Of a DNA stretch of 64,000 nucleotides, positions 43,871 through 58,194 are shown piece after piece. The notes beneath the pieces were generated by a model. It was not told the origin of the DNA. It ran no database searches and was given only the letters and a program-made list of their open reading frames with translations. The DNA is from Girardinichthys multiradiatus (Eukaryota > Chordata > Actinopteri > Cyprinodontiformes > Goodeidae). The stretch is taken from positions 248,001-312,000 of the forward strand of contig NC_061800.1 of the NCBI RefSeq assembly GCF_021462225.1. Reading direction: 5' to 3'. Within the stretch, counting starts at the first letter, position 1; each line of letters opens with the position of its first letter. A program made the translations under genes and the position numbers.

Positions 43871-46310
43871 GTCTATATTTGGGGAGTTTGTGGGTGAGAA
43901 TACCTTTGTGAATGTTTAATAAATAATAATAAATAAATATAGTGCTTTTTTTTGCATCTGTTATACATTAGAACTGATCCAGCTCGAAAACTCCAAATAC
44001 CCTAACAGTTACTCAGCATTTTATTAAAAGTTGCTGAAAACAAACAAAATAATAGATATCATAATCAGCGTTATTGCCAAGTTTGTACAGATTTGACTCT
44101 GGTACACTAAGCTCTCAATAAAGATTCTTTTGGTTGCTTAATATATATATAATGGAAATAGAATATATCTTTTTTAATTTACATATATACACAATTAATA
44201 TTGAAAACATTTCATTTTACTTTCCATTAACATGTTTCATAATTTAAGCCCCTGCTTCTCATCACCTACTCCTGCTCTGAGCTACCATCTGTGTGTTGCC
44301 TGGACCTCCTGACCTTAGGAAATCTTTTTTTGTGGCACAAGTGGCCTTTATTCATTAGTAGCTCAGCAGGAAGAAAGGCAGAAAGAGATGTGGAAGACAT
44401 GCAGTAGCTTCATCGAGGACTAGAACCTTCCTACTATGGTGCACCTGCTCTACTACTGAGTCACTCATTTTTTCATGACTTTGCTTTGTATTATTGCCCC
44501 TGCATAATTAGCCCCGAGCAGCTAACCTCTGCAAAGGCCTATTCGAATGTTTATTATTATTATTCATCTGCCAAATGAATTACCCTTTTGGCAGCTTTAT
44601 TATTTTCAAAAAGTCATCAAATTTGGCAGAGGCATCAGTCGTGTGTGAATTGTACGAATTTTGGGGGTTTTGTAAAAGTCGCAAAAGAAATAGCTCCACA
44701 CGACCCCCTGGAAATTTTCCCTCTACATTTACCTTACATTATTGTAGAGGTATGTAATTCGATGCACTTGTAGACATTCTCAAGACCTACACAAAACTCT
44801 CTTGCAACCATGCTCTACAACTAACAGGAAGGTGGCCATCTTAGGTTGAATTTTGCTTTTCACTCTATTTTTGCCTTTTACAGCCTCTATATTTGATAAA
44901 AGTAGACAATTATGTGTCTAGCTGTTTGCATACGGTCAGCTTTTAATCACACAGGCATTGTCCAATTAACGTCACACTGAATATGGTTGATCTTTGTCAA
45001 CCCCCAAACAGCTCTATTGGATTACATTGGAATCGGGATCAACAAAACCCCTAGGAAACTTCAACTGCTGTATCTCCCTCATACGTTATTGGATCTACAC
45101 AAAATGTTGTGTGCATCGTTGTGGACAAATGCTAAACACGTTGGCATGGTAATTTGATGACATCACTTTAGCCCTGCCCACTGTCAACCAAATGACAGGT
45201 TTTGTAGCTGATTAACCTTCCTTGAGAGTCTCCAGAAGTTTCAAACTTTCTTTAATAAGGTATAATAATTTCCAATGAGGAAGTCTTCATTAATCCTTCG
45301 CCACCAAACAGGAACAGAGCGCAGCTTCCATCGTGAATTTTCAGCCAAATTTTCAACGCTTTGTGCTGGTGCAGAACTTGACATGACCAAAGATCATATG
45401 AAAGCTTGCTCACGGTACTGCCTAGTGGTGAGGTGCGGCATCAAGAGTGGCCTCGTCGGTGGTGTGGAAGTGGCGATGCCAGGTTCCTGTGGTCGCAATA
45501 CAGGCCAAGGGTAAGCTGTAAGGGCTGCCCAATGCTGCTTGCTGCTTTAATTCTCAGATGGTTCTTTTTTTTTCTGTTGATTTAGGTAATTTAATAAGGC
45601 TTACCAATTCACTTGTAAATTCTGAAATACAAAAATATCTGCACACATGAGCTTAAAAAATGATTTAGTTGTGGGACCAAAGAAACTGTTAGGTGGAAAA
45701 CCACGCTATGATTTGGAGGACTACACAAAATATGAGTCACAGGTGTGTCTCTTCTTCTCTTTGAGCAATACAATGTTCATTCGCCATTTTTATTATTTAT
45801 TGGCATTAAAATGAGTAATATGTTTGTAAAACTTTTTTCTCTGTCTCTGCAGTTGTTTGTGTGGCCAGCTGGTCACATAGACTGAATGTGCTCACTACAT
45901 CAGAGGGCAGATTACTCTTTCAAAACTCCAGTGCAGGCCTCGTAACTAGCTTGTTTGTTGCTTGGCGGATTAAATGGTGTAACAGCAACAACCTCCTCAT
46001 CCCCCAAACCTGTTCACTAAACACATCGGACGGTACGTAGTCATCTTATTGTCTAGAATTGTTTTTTAGAATTGTTTTTTTTATCTTATTTCTTTCAAAT
46101 TTTTTGTATTTATTTTTTTATTTTTATTTTTTTTCCACCTCACCTGGGCATCACCACGGCAAATTGTGCTACTCTTGCATTGGGGTGAATAATATCTAGC
46201 ACATTAGAGGAGTCAACAGAGTTATTAAGAGAAACAGGGTGCTTTCCCATTTGAGGCGACTTGACAGGATCTTAAGACTTCTGAGGTTTCTCACCTTAAA
46301 TGACCCAGGA
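43871..46310. other. Non-coding stretch with unidentified dispersed-repeat-like sequence
   Basis: No gene recognised. The part at 44,560-45,250 has the look of a dispersed fish repeat, but no family was assigned. Short T and AT runs occur at 44,150 and 46,060-46,130. Confidence 0.35.
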
Positions 46311-46319
46311 TGGGCCATG

Positions 46320-46600
46320 TATTTCATTCAAAATGTTTATAGGGCAAGAGGTGCAGCCATTATTATTATCAAGAACATAACATTTAAACCAATAAAATTT
46401 AATGAAGATCGTAATGGGCATTTTGTGGTAGTAAAGGGTTATTTATTCTTAGGTGTCTAAATGTGTTTACGGCACTGTCTGGGTGACAACAAGTTTGTTT
46501 CTCATCTTTTTCCTCCCTCCCGGACACAGACAACCACTATCAAATTATAGGAGGTGATTTAACTTTATCCAGATTACCGATTTAGATAGGTCGTCCTCTT
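46320..46600 (+). pseudogene. L1/Tx1-like LINE endonuclease relic, part 1
   Basis: A plus-strand frame reads RARGAAIIIIKNITFKPIK and GHFVVVKGYLFLG, resembling the middle of L1-type AP-endonucleases. In a shifted frame it continues DNHYQIIGGDLTLS, the GGDFN-like motif with a changed residue. No start, and multiple breaks. Confidence 0.45.
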
Positions 46601-47404
46601 TGGCGGGCTCCACTCTACAAGGCCCGCTTTGCGAGCATTTCCATTACTGTTTGTTTCTGTACTGGTACCTACTTTTTCGGTTCCTGCTTCTGACCAGGCA
46701 TGACTAGGGCTATGTGGGGAATACATGTGACACGAATAGACAGTTGTTCACTGATGGCCATGGGACCATGACAATTGAGAAAGTTTTCACCGATGTGGTG
46801 CAGGGAAAAGTTAATAAAACTCAAGTGCAGCTACAATAATTTTAAGAACCACAATGGCCAGAGCAGGTCAAACCGAAATATAATATTACTATTTACAAAT
46901 CATAAACCAAGCCTGAAGACTGAAAGAAAAGAAAAAGCACACCATATCAGATTTCTGAATTACATGCAGGCGGTGCACTGTATTTAATAACATCCTAAAT
47001 CAGCTGATCACACATAAAATCAGTTGTTCAGACGCACAAACCTTTCCCCCCAAAACACCCAAAACAATACCATCATGTTTAGGAAATTTTACATAAGACC
47101 TTCAGCAAACCACCTTCTGCAGGAGGAGGGAGCAGGCGGAGAGCAGCTGCCTGTTATCAGACTTCGTGCATCAAAACCCCTGTGCCTTATTCTATAAGTT
47201 CTGGATGGGCTGTGGAGTGGAACCATGATGCCTGAAAGGGCCTGTGGAAAAGGGGCATTACTCTATCTAACTCTGCAACTACACTGAAGTCTTTCAAAGA
47301 CCAGCTTGGCCTAAGCGACCTTTGGGGATCCATCCAAGTGTTTTCTTTTTTTCTCTCAAGTTCACCATACATACTGAAGAGTTTATTTCTTACTTGTTGA
47401 AAAT
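46601..47404. other. Insert between LINE relic parts
   Basis: No gene recognised. It begins with a GC-richer segment (46,590-46,740) that may be the end of a non-autonomous DNA transposon. Confidence 0.3.
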
Positions 47405-47585
47405 AGGCTATTAAAATGGGTCGGCACCACTAGTATCATAGTATTGTGGTCTCAGATCATGCTTCCACTTCTATGGTTATAAAATTTCCAAACCACAACC
47501 AACCTCACACTCAGTGGAGGCTCTCTCATCTTTTACTGACCAACTCCGAATTTAAGGATTTTTTTTTTCTCACTGGAAATGGCTA
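47405..47585 (+). pseudogene. L1/Tx1-like LINE endonuclease relic, part 2
   Basis: A plus-strand frame reads VVSDHASTSMVIKFPNH and QWRLSHLLLTNSEF, matching the SDH catalytic end of L1-type endonucleases followed by the W.LN..LL segment. It may be the continuation of the relic at 46,320, separated by an ~800-bp insert. Confidence 0.45.
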
Positions 47586-50500
47586 ACTTTTTTATAGATT
47601 GGTGATATGCATGATATTTCAAGAGGCACTGCAACAGCCACAAGCACTCCTTCTGTCCCCTCCACCTCAAAGGAGCCCAGGAACAGGCATCCTGTATCAG
47701 GAACAAAGGCTGCAACAAGGGATTGGATTTTTAATCTGTGGTAAGCATATTTTTGTTTATTTGTCATTTGTAAGCATGTCAATTGGGTGACATGTTATTT
47801 TATTAATTAAAGATAGTGGTAAAACAATGTTTTTTCATTTCTTTTGCAAATGTATGTAAATGGCTGGTGGAGGTGAGCACCATCAGGGGATATGAAATCT
47901 CACCTAGAGTGCCCAATGGGTAGGGCCAGCTCTATTTAATAACAAAGATAATTGCATTCATAATGTGTTCACTTTACATGAAGAACCTAATTCAGCAATA
48001 AGCTCCTTCATTGAGTTGAACTGAAGTTCATCAAAGAGGATTTAGAAAACGCAAAAAAAAGGAAAAGCCTGATGAGTAGGTCGCTACAGATCACTGTGGA
48101 GATCTCTGATCTTCTACACTTTGAGATTGAGGAGGTTTTTACTGATGGGATATAGATAAACCCAATGAGGTGAACATATTTTTCAACAGCTTAAGCACAA
48201 GAGGACCCCCCTGAAATGTCCTTCCCAGCTGCATATCCCAAATGCCTCAAACCCAGCTGACACAATCTTGCTCAAAGTCAGAGCACATTGTCTAAGTATC
48301 ATTAAATCTGCTGCCCACTAATGATAATCATGTTATGTTTCTTGTAAAAGAACACAGTGTTTTGGCTTTTCTTTAAGAAGCCCAAATCAGCACAAATAAA
48401 TGGAAGTTCCACTGTAAAAGATTGAGTGGAAACATTTTTTATTTAAGGCGCTGTTTTGTTAAGTTGCCTGAAACTTAACTGATGAAGAATGTACTTTTTG
48501 TTAGTGAACAATACATTAAAACAGCTGAAAAAACACTCAGGTTGTAACAATAACTGTTTTTTTTCCCTTTAATTTATTTAAAACAACAACAAAAAAAACA
48601 GACACCTGAAGTAACACATGTGTAAAATGTCAAATACTTTGTCAGGTGAAATCATAGTTACTTAAATGGTGTTTTGGTGATTCAACAACAGGTGAACACA
48701 GCTTAAGTTGAGTGGCCCTCTGTGACTCTGCCTACAGGAGCAGTAAACCGATGAAGGGTAGAATAAACCAGCCACTTTCAAAGTCTGTGTAATGAAGTCT
48801 CAGCATGTTTCAACCTCTGTTCTCCACAGTCTATAATTACTGCTCAAGCATTAGAGTTTTAGAACAGAACAAGTTTTAAGGTCTTTGTGGAGCACAAGGA
48901 TTAAAGAAGGATTACCACCATGTTTTTAATAAGACAAGATAAATTACACTAAACCCTTCTCACTTGTTACTTAAATTTAGTTTGCATTAATGATTTTGAA
49001 AAGTCAAATCAATGAAACTCCATCATGTTGTATCTGCTGGTGTGTGGCATTACAAACCAAAACCTCTTCATTCATGTCTTTGTGTTCTAATGAACCTTTT
49101 TATTCTTTTAATGCTAATGCATCGGGCAAAACATAAGAGAACATACAACAGTATGAACCCCTTCAAGTTGAGTTACTGACATCTTCTGGATTAGGTTGTG
49201 AGAAGTTGGCATGCTGAGGTTAGAGGAGACACGTTCAATATTTTGTTTAGCTCCATAGGCTTTGTCTCATTCAAAAGGACAGCGGTCAAACATTGAATAC
49301 AGACAGTATGGTTGGAATTGTTTAGGAATGCAAAAATAAATGGATGTAAAGGAGAACTTTCTAAATGTGAAGTGTTTTCATCATTTTAGCATTGATTTAT
49401 TAACATCGACTTTAAAAGATAAATTAGAAAAGGGATTTTGTTTAAAGCTTTGAATTTAAACAGAACAATACTGTAAAGTAACTGTAGATGTGTTTGCAAC
49501 TACTACACTTGTTTTTCCAGCTTCTTTACAAAGAAGCAACTCCATGCTGTTGTTAAAGAGGGTTTGGTCAAAAGAAGTATTCTATCCTTACCTGTGTCTA
49601 GCTTGGAAACTGAAAGTCTCTCTGTTCCTATGTGAAATGATGACAGTCTGATAAACCTGTCATCAGACAAACGGTCACCTTTTTGCAACACGGTCCTTTT
49701 ACTGTGGAGTTACTTGCTGGTTCTAGGTTGGATGCTCAGTTGAAGATGTGCTTAGCTCGCCTCCGATTCTACCTTCAATGTGACCAAAAATGCTACCTTG
49801 GTTCCTATGTTTCATGTGTCTGAGGTTGAGGTCTGAGGTCGACAGCTATTTGCGCAGTTGCCTTAAACTGGCTGATGACTATATGGACGGTTGTAGAAAA
49901 TTTAATTTTTACCAAGGGAGACTGATGGTGTTCACTCAGAATCAGCTTTATTAATATCTTACAAGAGAGAAGGATTTTTTACAACATTGGACATGTGCTC
50001 AGGAGTGCTGCCAAATCATTCTGACTAGACAAAGCAAAAGTTCACCTTATAAAAGCTTCAACAGAGGTAAAACCTGTTGTAATCTCTCCTAGACATGTTG
50101 ACAATATAAACTGAACCTTACACAGTGCGGGATACATGTTATCTCATCTAGAAGGCTGAGGAGTCATCCCTCTAAGACTAAACAGACCCATCTGTCCTGA
50201 CCCTTGCCATAGATCAAGTCTGTAACAGAACAATACAGAGGGGGTTTGAATACTTTTATCAGGTCCTGCAGTGTCCTGTAATAAACCGGGAATTTTGAGC
50301 AAGGCACTAAAATCTTTCTTAACAGGACTATATGTAGTTGTGCAGTGTAGGCTAACTGGACAGGATGAAAAGGCTTGTTCCTCACTCTCTGTTAAAGAAT
50401 GCTTGTCATACAAAACCTTTAAAACTTCCATTTTTGAAGGCTTATAAGTTGCTGCCCAAGGCAATGTTTTTACCCTCTTGAAATAGCTCAAATGAAGACT

Positions 50501-51838
50501 TATACTGACTTTACCAGGGAGAAGAGTTTTTGATTGCTGGTGTGCAGTAAAGAAAAGGACCAGGTCTCAAAACATGAATACATGTTAGTGGTCAAATTTG
50601 AAACCTGTTTGCCTGAGCACATTGCCTCTTATCCTAAATGAGGGAAATGTAGGCACAATACAACAGACTGCCACACACAAAATACTTTATGTCAAGGCAT
50701 GTGTCCTCTCTCCATCTTGAGTCCTCCCAAAACATTAGAAACAAAGAGGTTTCTTTGCCTCCATGCAGCACCAAAGCAAAGCAGGAACTCCTCTTTTGCT
50801 TTGACCCTGGACACCTTATTGTTGACTATTTAGGTGTACAAACAGCAGCAAGAGAAGTCACAAGTTAAACAACCACAAAGAGTGGGGCTAATTAGAATTA
50901 GAATATCCTTAAATGTCCTTGTCACAAGTATAATCTGAAAGATGTTAGTGTGATCAAACAAAGCAAAACCAGAAAAAAACATTATGGGGCCAAATACTTT
51001 TTTAATGCATACATGCATTAATTATTGATTATTTGATTTATTTTTTATTGTTTAAGGTCATACAGTACTTACACATGCTGCCCCAGCTGAAACACTGTCC
51101 TACAGCTATATGAATGCACTAAAGGTTTTCCTGAGGTTTACATTTCAAACTTCTTTTTCAAACACTGTAGGTGTCAGTGCTGGTTCCAAGTAAATCAGCT
51201 CAGAGTCCAACTGGGAAAATCATACTACTGGCAGCTGGCTCTTTTTGCTAGCAGCAACCACATTGTCACAGTTTCATGCCAGTTTCAGGTCTTGTTCACA
51301 CAGATTGTATGTGTGTAGAAGAAAAAGGCTTATTCTAATGTTACCTGCTCTAAAACTGTCATCCAGGTGGGTGTGTACATGAAGAAGTACATTTACTACA
51401 CATTCTCCCGTTATTTTCTAGCAAAACCATTTGGGAAACAAACTGAATGGAATGGCAGTTTGGGGTCAGAGAGGTTTGTAAGTGTATGGCAACATCAGTA
51501 TTAAAACTGTGTAAAATAAATCAATGTAGATTTAAATTACAGTCATTGAAAGGAACTGAAATATGTTATTTCAATTCCTTAGTTTGAATAATATTAAGAC
51601 AGACAATAAAATGATCTGGTCTTTACTTGTAAAATGCTTAAAATCAAATCTCAAGTGTATACAAACATTTGCAAATGTTCCTCATTTATTAAAGAAAAAC
51701 AAAGCCAAAGGTTGTGTAAAAAACTAAGTGAACTTTATAATTCTGTAGCTTGTAGAACCATCTTTAGCAGCATTAACTTAAAATAGCTGTTGACTTTATC
51801 AGCTTCTTACATCATTGCTTTGGTTAATTTTTGGTATA
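47586..51838. other. Non-coding stretch
   Basis: No credible gene on either strand. A short LINE-like phrase (NEVNIFFNSLSTRG region, about 48,160-48,210) is the only hint of coding ancestry. Confidence 0.35.
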
Positions 51839-51849
51839 GACATTTTTAT

Positions 51850-52206
51850 CCTGCACGGTGGCACAGTTGGTAGCACTGTTGCCTTGCAGCAAGAAGGTCC
51901 TGGGTTCGATTCCTGGCCGGAGGTCTTTCTGCATGGAGTTTGCATGTTCTCCCCGTGCATGCGTGGGTTCTCACCGGGTACTCCGGCTTCCTCCCACAGT
52001 CCAAAGACATGCCTGTTAGGTTAATTGGTCACTCTAAATTGCCCTTAGGTGTATGAATGAGTGTGTGCATGGTTGTTTGTGTGTTGCCCTGCGATGGACT
52101 GGCGACCTGTCCAGGGTGTACCCTTCCTCTCGCCCATAGACTGCTGGAGATAGGCACCAGCTCCCCCGCGACCCACTATGGAATAAGCGGTAGAAAATGA
52201 CTGACT
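51850..52206 (+). mobile_element. tRNA-derived SINE, copy 2 (full length)
   Basis: 357 bp flanked by the 11-bp target duplication GACATTTTTAT (51,839-51,849 and 52,207-52,217). The head has a box A TGGCACAGTTGG (51,859-51,870) and a box B GGTTCGATTCC (51,903-51,913) at tRNA-like spacing. The 3' end reads CCCCGCGACCC..TGGAATAAGCGGTAGA (split here by four bases) and a (CTGA)n tail, which resembles the 3' end of the APE LINE in this window. Confidence 0.92.
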
Positions 52207-52217
52207 GACATTTTTAT

Positions 52218-55200
52218 GCTCTCAATTTGTGTGACAGATAATCTTACATTTGACTCTAGAATATTTTGCTCCTTCAACCCATCCATGCTAGCAATACCTC
52301 AACATTCAACATGCTAACTGAGGTCTGTAGAGTCTGAGTCTATGTATTTTCTTTGAGCATGGGATGACCTCGGGATGCACACTAATGGGATGATCGGCTG
52401 GTCTCTTAAATGTTTTCCACTTGCGAATAATCTTTCTCACTGTGGGATGATGGACTTTAAATAGTTTATAAATGGCCCTAAAACAGATTGATGAGCAGTA
52501 ATAATTGCTTCTCTAAGGTCAGTGAAAATATCTCTCATTTTCGGTCTTGTGTTGAAATACATACTGAATGATCCAGACTGGCAAACTGTCAATAGGAGAT
52601 AAGCAGTTGCTTTAATTAGCACCATGCTCTAAGTTTTTCCAAATGCATTTTTTATTGTTTTTGTTCTTGTTAAATAAAAATAGCAAGGAATCTGTTCTGT
52701 ATTTTAGTACATTTGTAGATTTAAATCATAAGCAGATCCTTTTGATGATGTCCTCATACACAAAACACTACATTGACACTACACTCATCACCATCATTGT
52801 GAAATTAAAAAATGAATCATAAAGTTAACTTCTAGAAATGAGAAACATATATAAATATACAGTCAGTCATTTTCTACCGCTTATTCCATAGTGGGTCGCG
52901 GGGAAGCTGGTGCCTATCTCCAGCAGTCTATATATATATATATATATATATTGCCACCTTTTTGGTATAATTGTTTTAGTTCTCCAGAAGAATCTAAGTT
53001 CAGCAGCTCTACACATCCCGGTCCTTGTCTCACTCTCCTTTCTGTGATTTACCAAACTTTTTTATTTGCTGACAGATCTGCACTGCAGGCAGGTTAGTTC
53101 ATGAGTCACATGCCTCATATGAAGATGTTGGAAGTCATGCAAAATCATGTCTGGCATTGTCCCGTTGACACCATGTCTCAATGATAGCACACATCTCACC
53201 AATATACAACCCAGCACCAGCGGTGTCCTAAGAAGGAGGTTAGGTAATGATGCAGGTCAATGCCATCCCTGAGGCTGGCTTCTTTTACCTTTTTCTGATG
53301 ACTCACATGGTCCGCAACATCCACAGGGGATTTGGCACGCACAAACAGATGTCTATTTCTTCATGAAGGTACTAAAATGTGTCTTCATCTGACCACAGCA
53401 CACTTGTCCACTGTTTTATATCTAGTTGTTTCTACTTTTTACCTTCCCTTTCTGCCATTACTGTTGTGTGTTACACCCTGTCTCCCTGGTTGTGTGTCTG
53501 TGCATCTTTCTTAGATTGCTGTTTAATGGCCACCACCACATTAAAGCCCCTATATCAGTGAAGTGGTGTATCAGTGTTTATACTAACCCACCTCAGTCTT
53601 TTTATGCCTCTGCCCTCAGTGCTGTTGTCTCCTCACCAGCCTGTCCTGCCTGTCAGGATGTCTGTTGGCTCCTTCTTTCTCTGTCAACCTTCATGCTTCT
53701 TGTCAAACACCAGCGATCTTTATCACATATTATCACTAAGTTATTCAATGAATTGCACAGACATCATCTGATCACTTGTGTCAGCATTGCATGTAGTATT
53801 TCAGTTCCTTATGACAAGTATGATATATGTTGCAGTTTTAGGCTATATTTTTGGAGTCAGTAATAGACTAGAATAACAATGATTTTCAGAAGAGGAACCA
53901 GAGCTGCCATGACTCTGCAAGCACACATGGGAATAGACAATGGATGGATGGATGGATGTGGATGGATGGATGGATTTCCAAAGGAGCCATGACCCATGTG
54001 CCTATACTGAGCATGGCATGATAATTATGTAGATTCAGAAATCATACATATACAAGAGGAGTTTATAGTAACTATGCAGGGATATTTCCTTGAACTCTCT
54101 TAGAATTTGTTCTCAATACATTAAATAATATATTTATAATAATAATATTTATTGTCCACTTGATATATATAAAAACCTTTATTAGAAATTTCTATGGGAT
54201 TATTTCAAATGCAATGGACACGGAGACAGAAACGAAAGGGAAAAAAAGAAGAAAGAATGGGAAAGAGGAGAGAAAAGAAGGTTAAAGAGAATATAACACC
54301 ATAGAAGTTTGCTTTTACCCCTGCAGAAAGTGAGATAAAAAGAAAAAAACAACACAGGGACAAACATCAAACACATATATAACAACAACAATGATACTGT
54401 GAGGTACACAGTACTAATGAATGCAAGATATATTTGGTGGCAACCGCAGCGCAATAACGAGTTTATCCGTATATAGTATCGGTGTCTCTGTAAACACTGA
54501 ATCCAAACACCTGTGGGTGCATATGTGAGCATGCTTGTGCACATAAGATTTCTCCATAACAATATTCAAACAGGTGTGAGGAGCCACAGACTTGCCCACT
54601 TGGACCTGAGGCGGACACAGAGGAGATTTGAAAAAACATTATATGGAAATGTTGAAGCAACATCTCAAGAAAGCTTATAGCATGGGTAGAAATTGTGTTT
54701 TTAAACTAACAAAGACCTTAAGCATACTTACGGCTGGTTCAAGGACAACATGATCAATGTTTTGGAGTGACCGTAACAAAAAATGTATTTCCATAGAAAA
54801 TTTCTGAGCAGAGCAAAAAGGGTACTAGAGGAAGGTGGCCTAGAAACTTGACTCAGTTACACAAGTTCTGACCAAATTCCAGCAAACCTTTGGAGATTAT
54901 GGAAGAATACTTAAAATATTTCACCAAAGTTATAGAATTAAAAAGTAATTCTATCACATTCTAAGAAAATGTACGAACTCTTGAAAGGAAAAGGAAAGGC
55001 AAAAACTCAATGAGAAAAAAAAGCAAAAGCGTTTGTATTTATTTTAAATTATTATTACAATATCTGGTTTCAACTTGAAATCAACAAAAATCATTTTATG
55101 GACACTTTATACCCAATCTTGACACCCCTTACCTGCTATGACTTAATTTGTTATTTGTAAAAACGTGTTTTACTTTTGTCTGTTAAAAAAACATTTAATA

Positions 55201-58126
55201 AAGTGAACACATTCAGATTGTAGTCAGATTTTAAGGAACTTAGCAGGCAGATTGAGAAGAAGAAAACTTTAAATCAAAAACGCAAAAAAGTCATTTTTCA
55301 TTTGTCCTACACAGTGTTCATAACAAGTTACATCCTGTCCATTAAAATGACAGAAACAGAAACAATGAGTAAAATTACAGAGAAATGAATCAGAGTTTTT
55401 CTTTCAGTTTATCTGCCTTTATTCAGGCTCTTTGTTCAGATATGTCTGCAGAAACATGCTGTGAACATTTCCATCCACGACTGTTCTGTATTTAATGATC
55501 TGTTTATGTGGGAAGTCTTTTTGAGAGGCAATCAGAAATGTTTCACAGGACGCATGGAACTGTTCCTGCCCTCCCTTACTTTGCTTTCACTGTTTTTTTT
55601 TTGTCTGAATAGATGTGTAATTCTCCAAATATCAATGGATGTTTCCAACCCAAAGCTGCCTGTGTTGTATTATTTTCAAACCCTATTTTGGTTCCCTTTG
55701 CTATGCAATTTGTTGCTTAACTCAAAAAGGCTTTCTAATACTCCTGAGGCAATATCGAAAGCATTATTGTTACCTTTTAGGTTTAGATGCCTTTAGACAA
55801 AACAGAACAATTAAAAAACAGTGGCCTTTGTCTTTTACACTGCTTTGCAAAAGTGTTGATTCCCTGGGATTTTTTTCACACGGGTAAAAAGAATCTCAAA
55901 AAATGTGTGCTTTCTGTTTCCACTGCTCTGAAAGGCTGAAGAAAATGTATTTAAATTAACGTAATAACATATGGGGAGGTTGTGAAGAAAACAGCACTAC
56001 ACCTCCAGTCCAGCAGGTGACGGTAATAAGAAACTAAAGGGCCAAAAAAGCAAAACCTGACCGAGCAGCCCATAACCTGCCATTTGTTCAAAAAACCAGA
56101 TCGAGAACACACAAGTAGATATTTTGCTTATGATGTTGTACCACATTCTCATTGTAGTATGCTAAAATATGAATCTCGTATACAGTAGAAAACAACAACA
56201 CACAGGTCTTAAATATGGCAAGTAAGCAAAATCAGAACACTCCAAGAAAGGGTCCACCAATCATCGTTGCTCAGCAAATAATCCTGCCCCTCAGCGATCC
56301 TGGTGTAATCTAAAAATCCTACCCCGAGACCAGGACCTTTTACCAGAGAAAGTGTGGACATGGGAACTTGAAATTACATATGTAAAATTGTGTTGAAACA
56401 CTCGGACGGCTTTCAAAATCCCAGGTAAAGGAAAACTAATGTTTTTATTTACCAAGCTGAAAAGCATGGCATGAATTTGTGTCAACAGCTTTTGCTGCAA
56501 TTTCCAACTTTTTGGGGTATATCTGTCAGGTTCAATCAACCTAAAACACAGATCTGTTTTAAAGTAAAGAAAAAGCATGCTTAAAAATTTGGTACTGCAT
56601 TGGGAAATAATTCCACGGTTCTGAAGGCCTTTTCTATGCAGTGTCTTTTAGGAAACATGAGATTAGTTTTAATTTTTGTGTGGTACCACTGTCCAATCAG
56701 ATTCTTTCTTACCTTCAAAAATAACCCAATTCTTCCCATTCTCATTTTAAAGGTTTGTTTTACCAAGGAAAATGTTTTTAACAAAACCAATTACTCTCAA
56801 AAGTTTTAAAAGTTTTAGCTGGTGATATCTTAGAAAACAACAAGTGTTTTAATATTTCTGTGCAGCACAGAACTGATTAGGTTTCTCTTTCCTTCTCCAA
56901 AGGGAAAGAAACTGCAGAACCAAGCCTTTCATAGTTTTTGTCAGGACCTGATATAAGGTACAGTGTAAATCAACACGCTGCATGAATCAGAAGAGGGAAG
57001 AAAAAACCTAATATAACTTCTTCCCAGCAGCTGCTGTGAAAAACAATGAATTTGTACTTTCCATTAGCACTTGCGGACAAAAACTGCACCAAACTGTAAA
57101 TACTGTGTCAGAGACTGTATGAAGACCATCTGCAGTAGAACTAAGCCTGTTTTAATGAGGTCTCTACCCATTAGATTTATGGGATACAAACTCTGACAAC
57201 AGAAAATAATACCTGAAGGAGAAACCCATCACGTGTTACGCATGCACTGGGTTTTATAAAAATGCTCCTTCATGAGATCTGTCCTGAGAATGACATAGAA
57301 ACACATGGTTACTGCTGAGTTTTGGAGATGTTGTAACTTCCTCTGCTTTTTAATAACTTTTAATAACTAGAATAATTGACCCTGAATATTCCACGACAAA
57401 AGAGAACTTGTTTCTCTAAAAGAATTAACCGGAAAGTATCAAATGAGTTAATTTATCACCCTTTTAAAGATACTTTTCTAACCCTAAAATAATATTTTAA
57501 CCCGCTATATCTGTCAACGTCAATCAAGCGTGTCACATGAGCAGCGGTTAATAAGCGTTCTTCGTTGCAGAAAATAGGAAAAGATTTATGCAAATGTGTG
57601 TGTGTTTGTACGTTACCCCCATCAGTTTCTAAATCGCTCCAGAGTCAGACTGTCATGGCACACAGTTCTCTATCAGTCCAGAAAAATCAGGCCCTTCCCA
57701 GGTCTGTTGGTGAGACATTCACTCCTTTGTCCACTTTAACTTCTCCAGGAGGGAGAAATAACTTTGCTCCAGCCTGTTTCTCTTCTGCCCGCATAAGATG
57801 TGCTTTCAATATAAATCCAGTGTATCGCTCTTCTGGCTCTGGCAAGTGGGTTGGGGCCAGACTTCTTCTGAGTTTCTTTCTGGTGGAAACTCACACTGTC
57901 ATTTGCAGCAAGCAGGCAAGCAGGCAGACAGGCAAGCAGGCTCTCTCTCTTTAGGCCATGCTGAAGAAGCGTCTCTGGTGGAGTAGCCATGGGAAGGGCA
58001 GGTTTCTAAAGTCCAGACTCAAAAACGCAGATGTTGAACTCAAATCCCATATATGTGTATGTGTGTGTGAGAGAGGCAGAAGAAAAGTTTAGTATAGGTT
58101 CAGATTTTGCACACAGAAATATTATC
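52218..58126. other. Non-coding stretch with simple repeats
   Basis: No recognised gene. It holds a short SINE end at 52,861-52,931 that runs into (TA)n, a (GGAT)n run at about 53,938-53,976 and a purine-rich block at 54,220-54,290. The longer ORFs lack family motifs and have no splice context. Confidence 0.35.
52861..52931 (-). mobile_element. SINE 3' end, truncated
   Basis: About 70 bp of the tail of the SINE seen at 51,850 and 62,515, broken off at CAGCAGTCTA, where a (TA)n run begins. Confidence 0.8.
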
Positions 58127-58153
58127 AGTCAGTCAGTCAGTCAGTCAGTCAGT
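58127..58153. repeat. (CAGT)n microsatellite
   Basis: About seven CAGT units directly beside the Tc1 insertion. Confidence 0.9.
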
Positions 58154-58194
58154 TGTCCACCTGCCTGTCACTTCTTTCCATAACATGCACTATA

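Noticed and set aside
45650..45900. Exon-like segment with open frame and a GT donor after GAGTCACAG
   Set aside because: One short frame without consistent neighbouring exons or a recognisable family; left unannotated.
51850..51920. A tRNA gene (box A and box B present)
   Set aside because: It is the head of a dispersed SINE with target duplications; no cloverleaf acceptor stem was seen.
54200..54562. Minus-strand ORF of 120 codons
   Set aside because: It runs through a purine/pyrimidine-biased block giving Ser/Phe/Leu runs; no family features.
57565..57954. Plus-strand ORF of 129 codons
   Set aside because: No recognisable domain, and it ends in a CAGG-type simple repeat; not supported as a gene.
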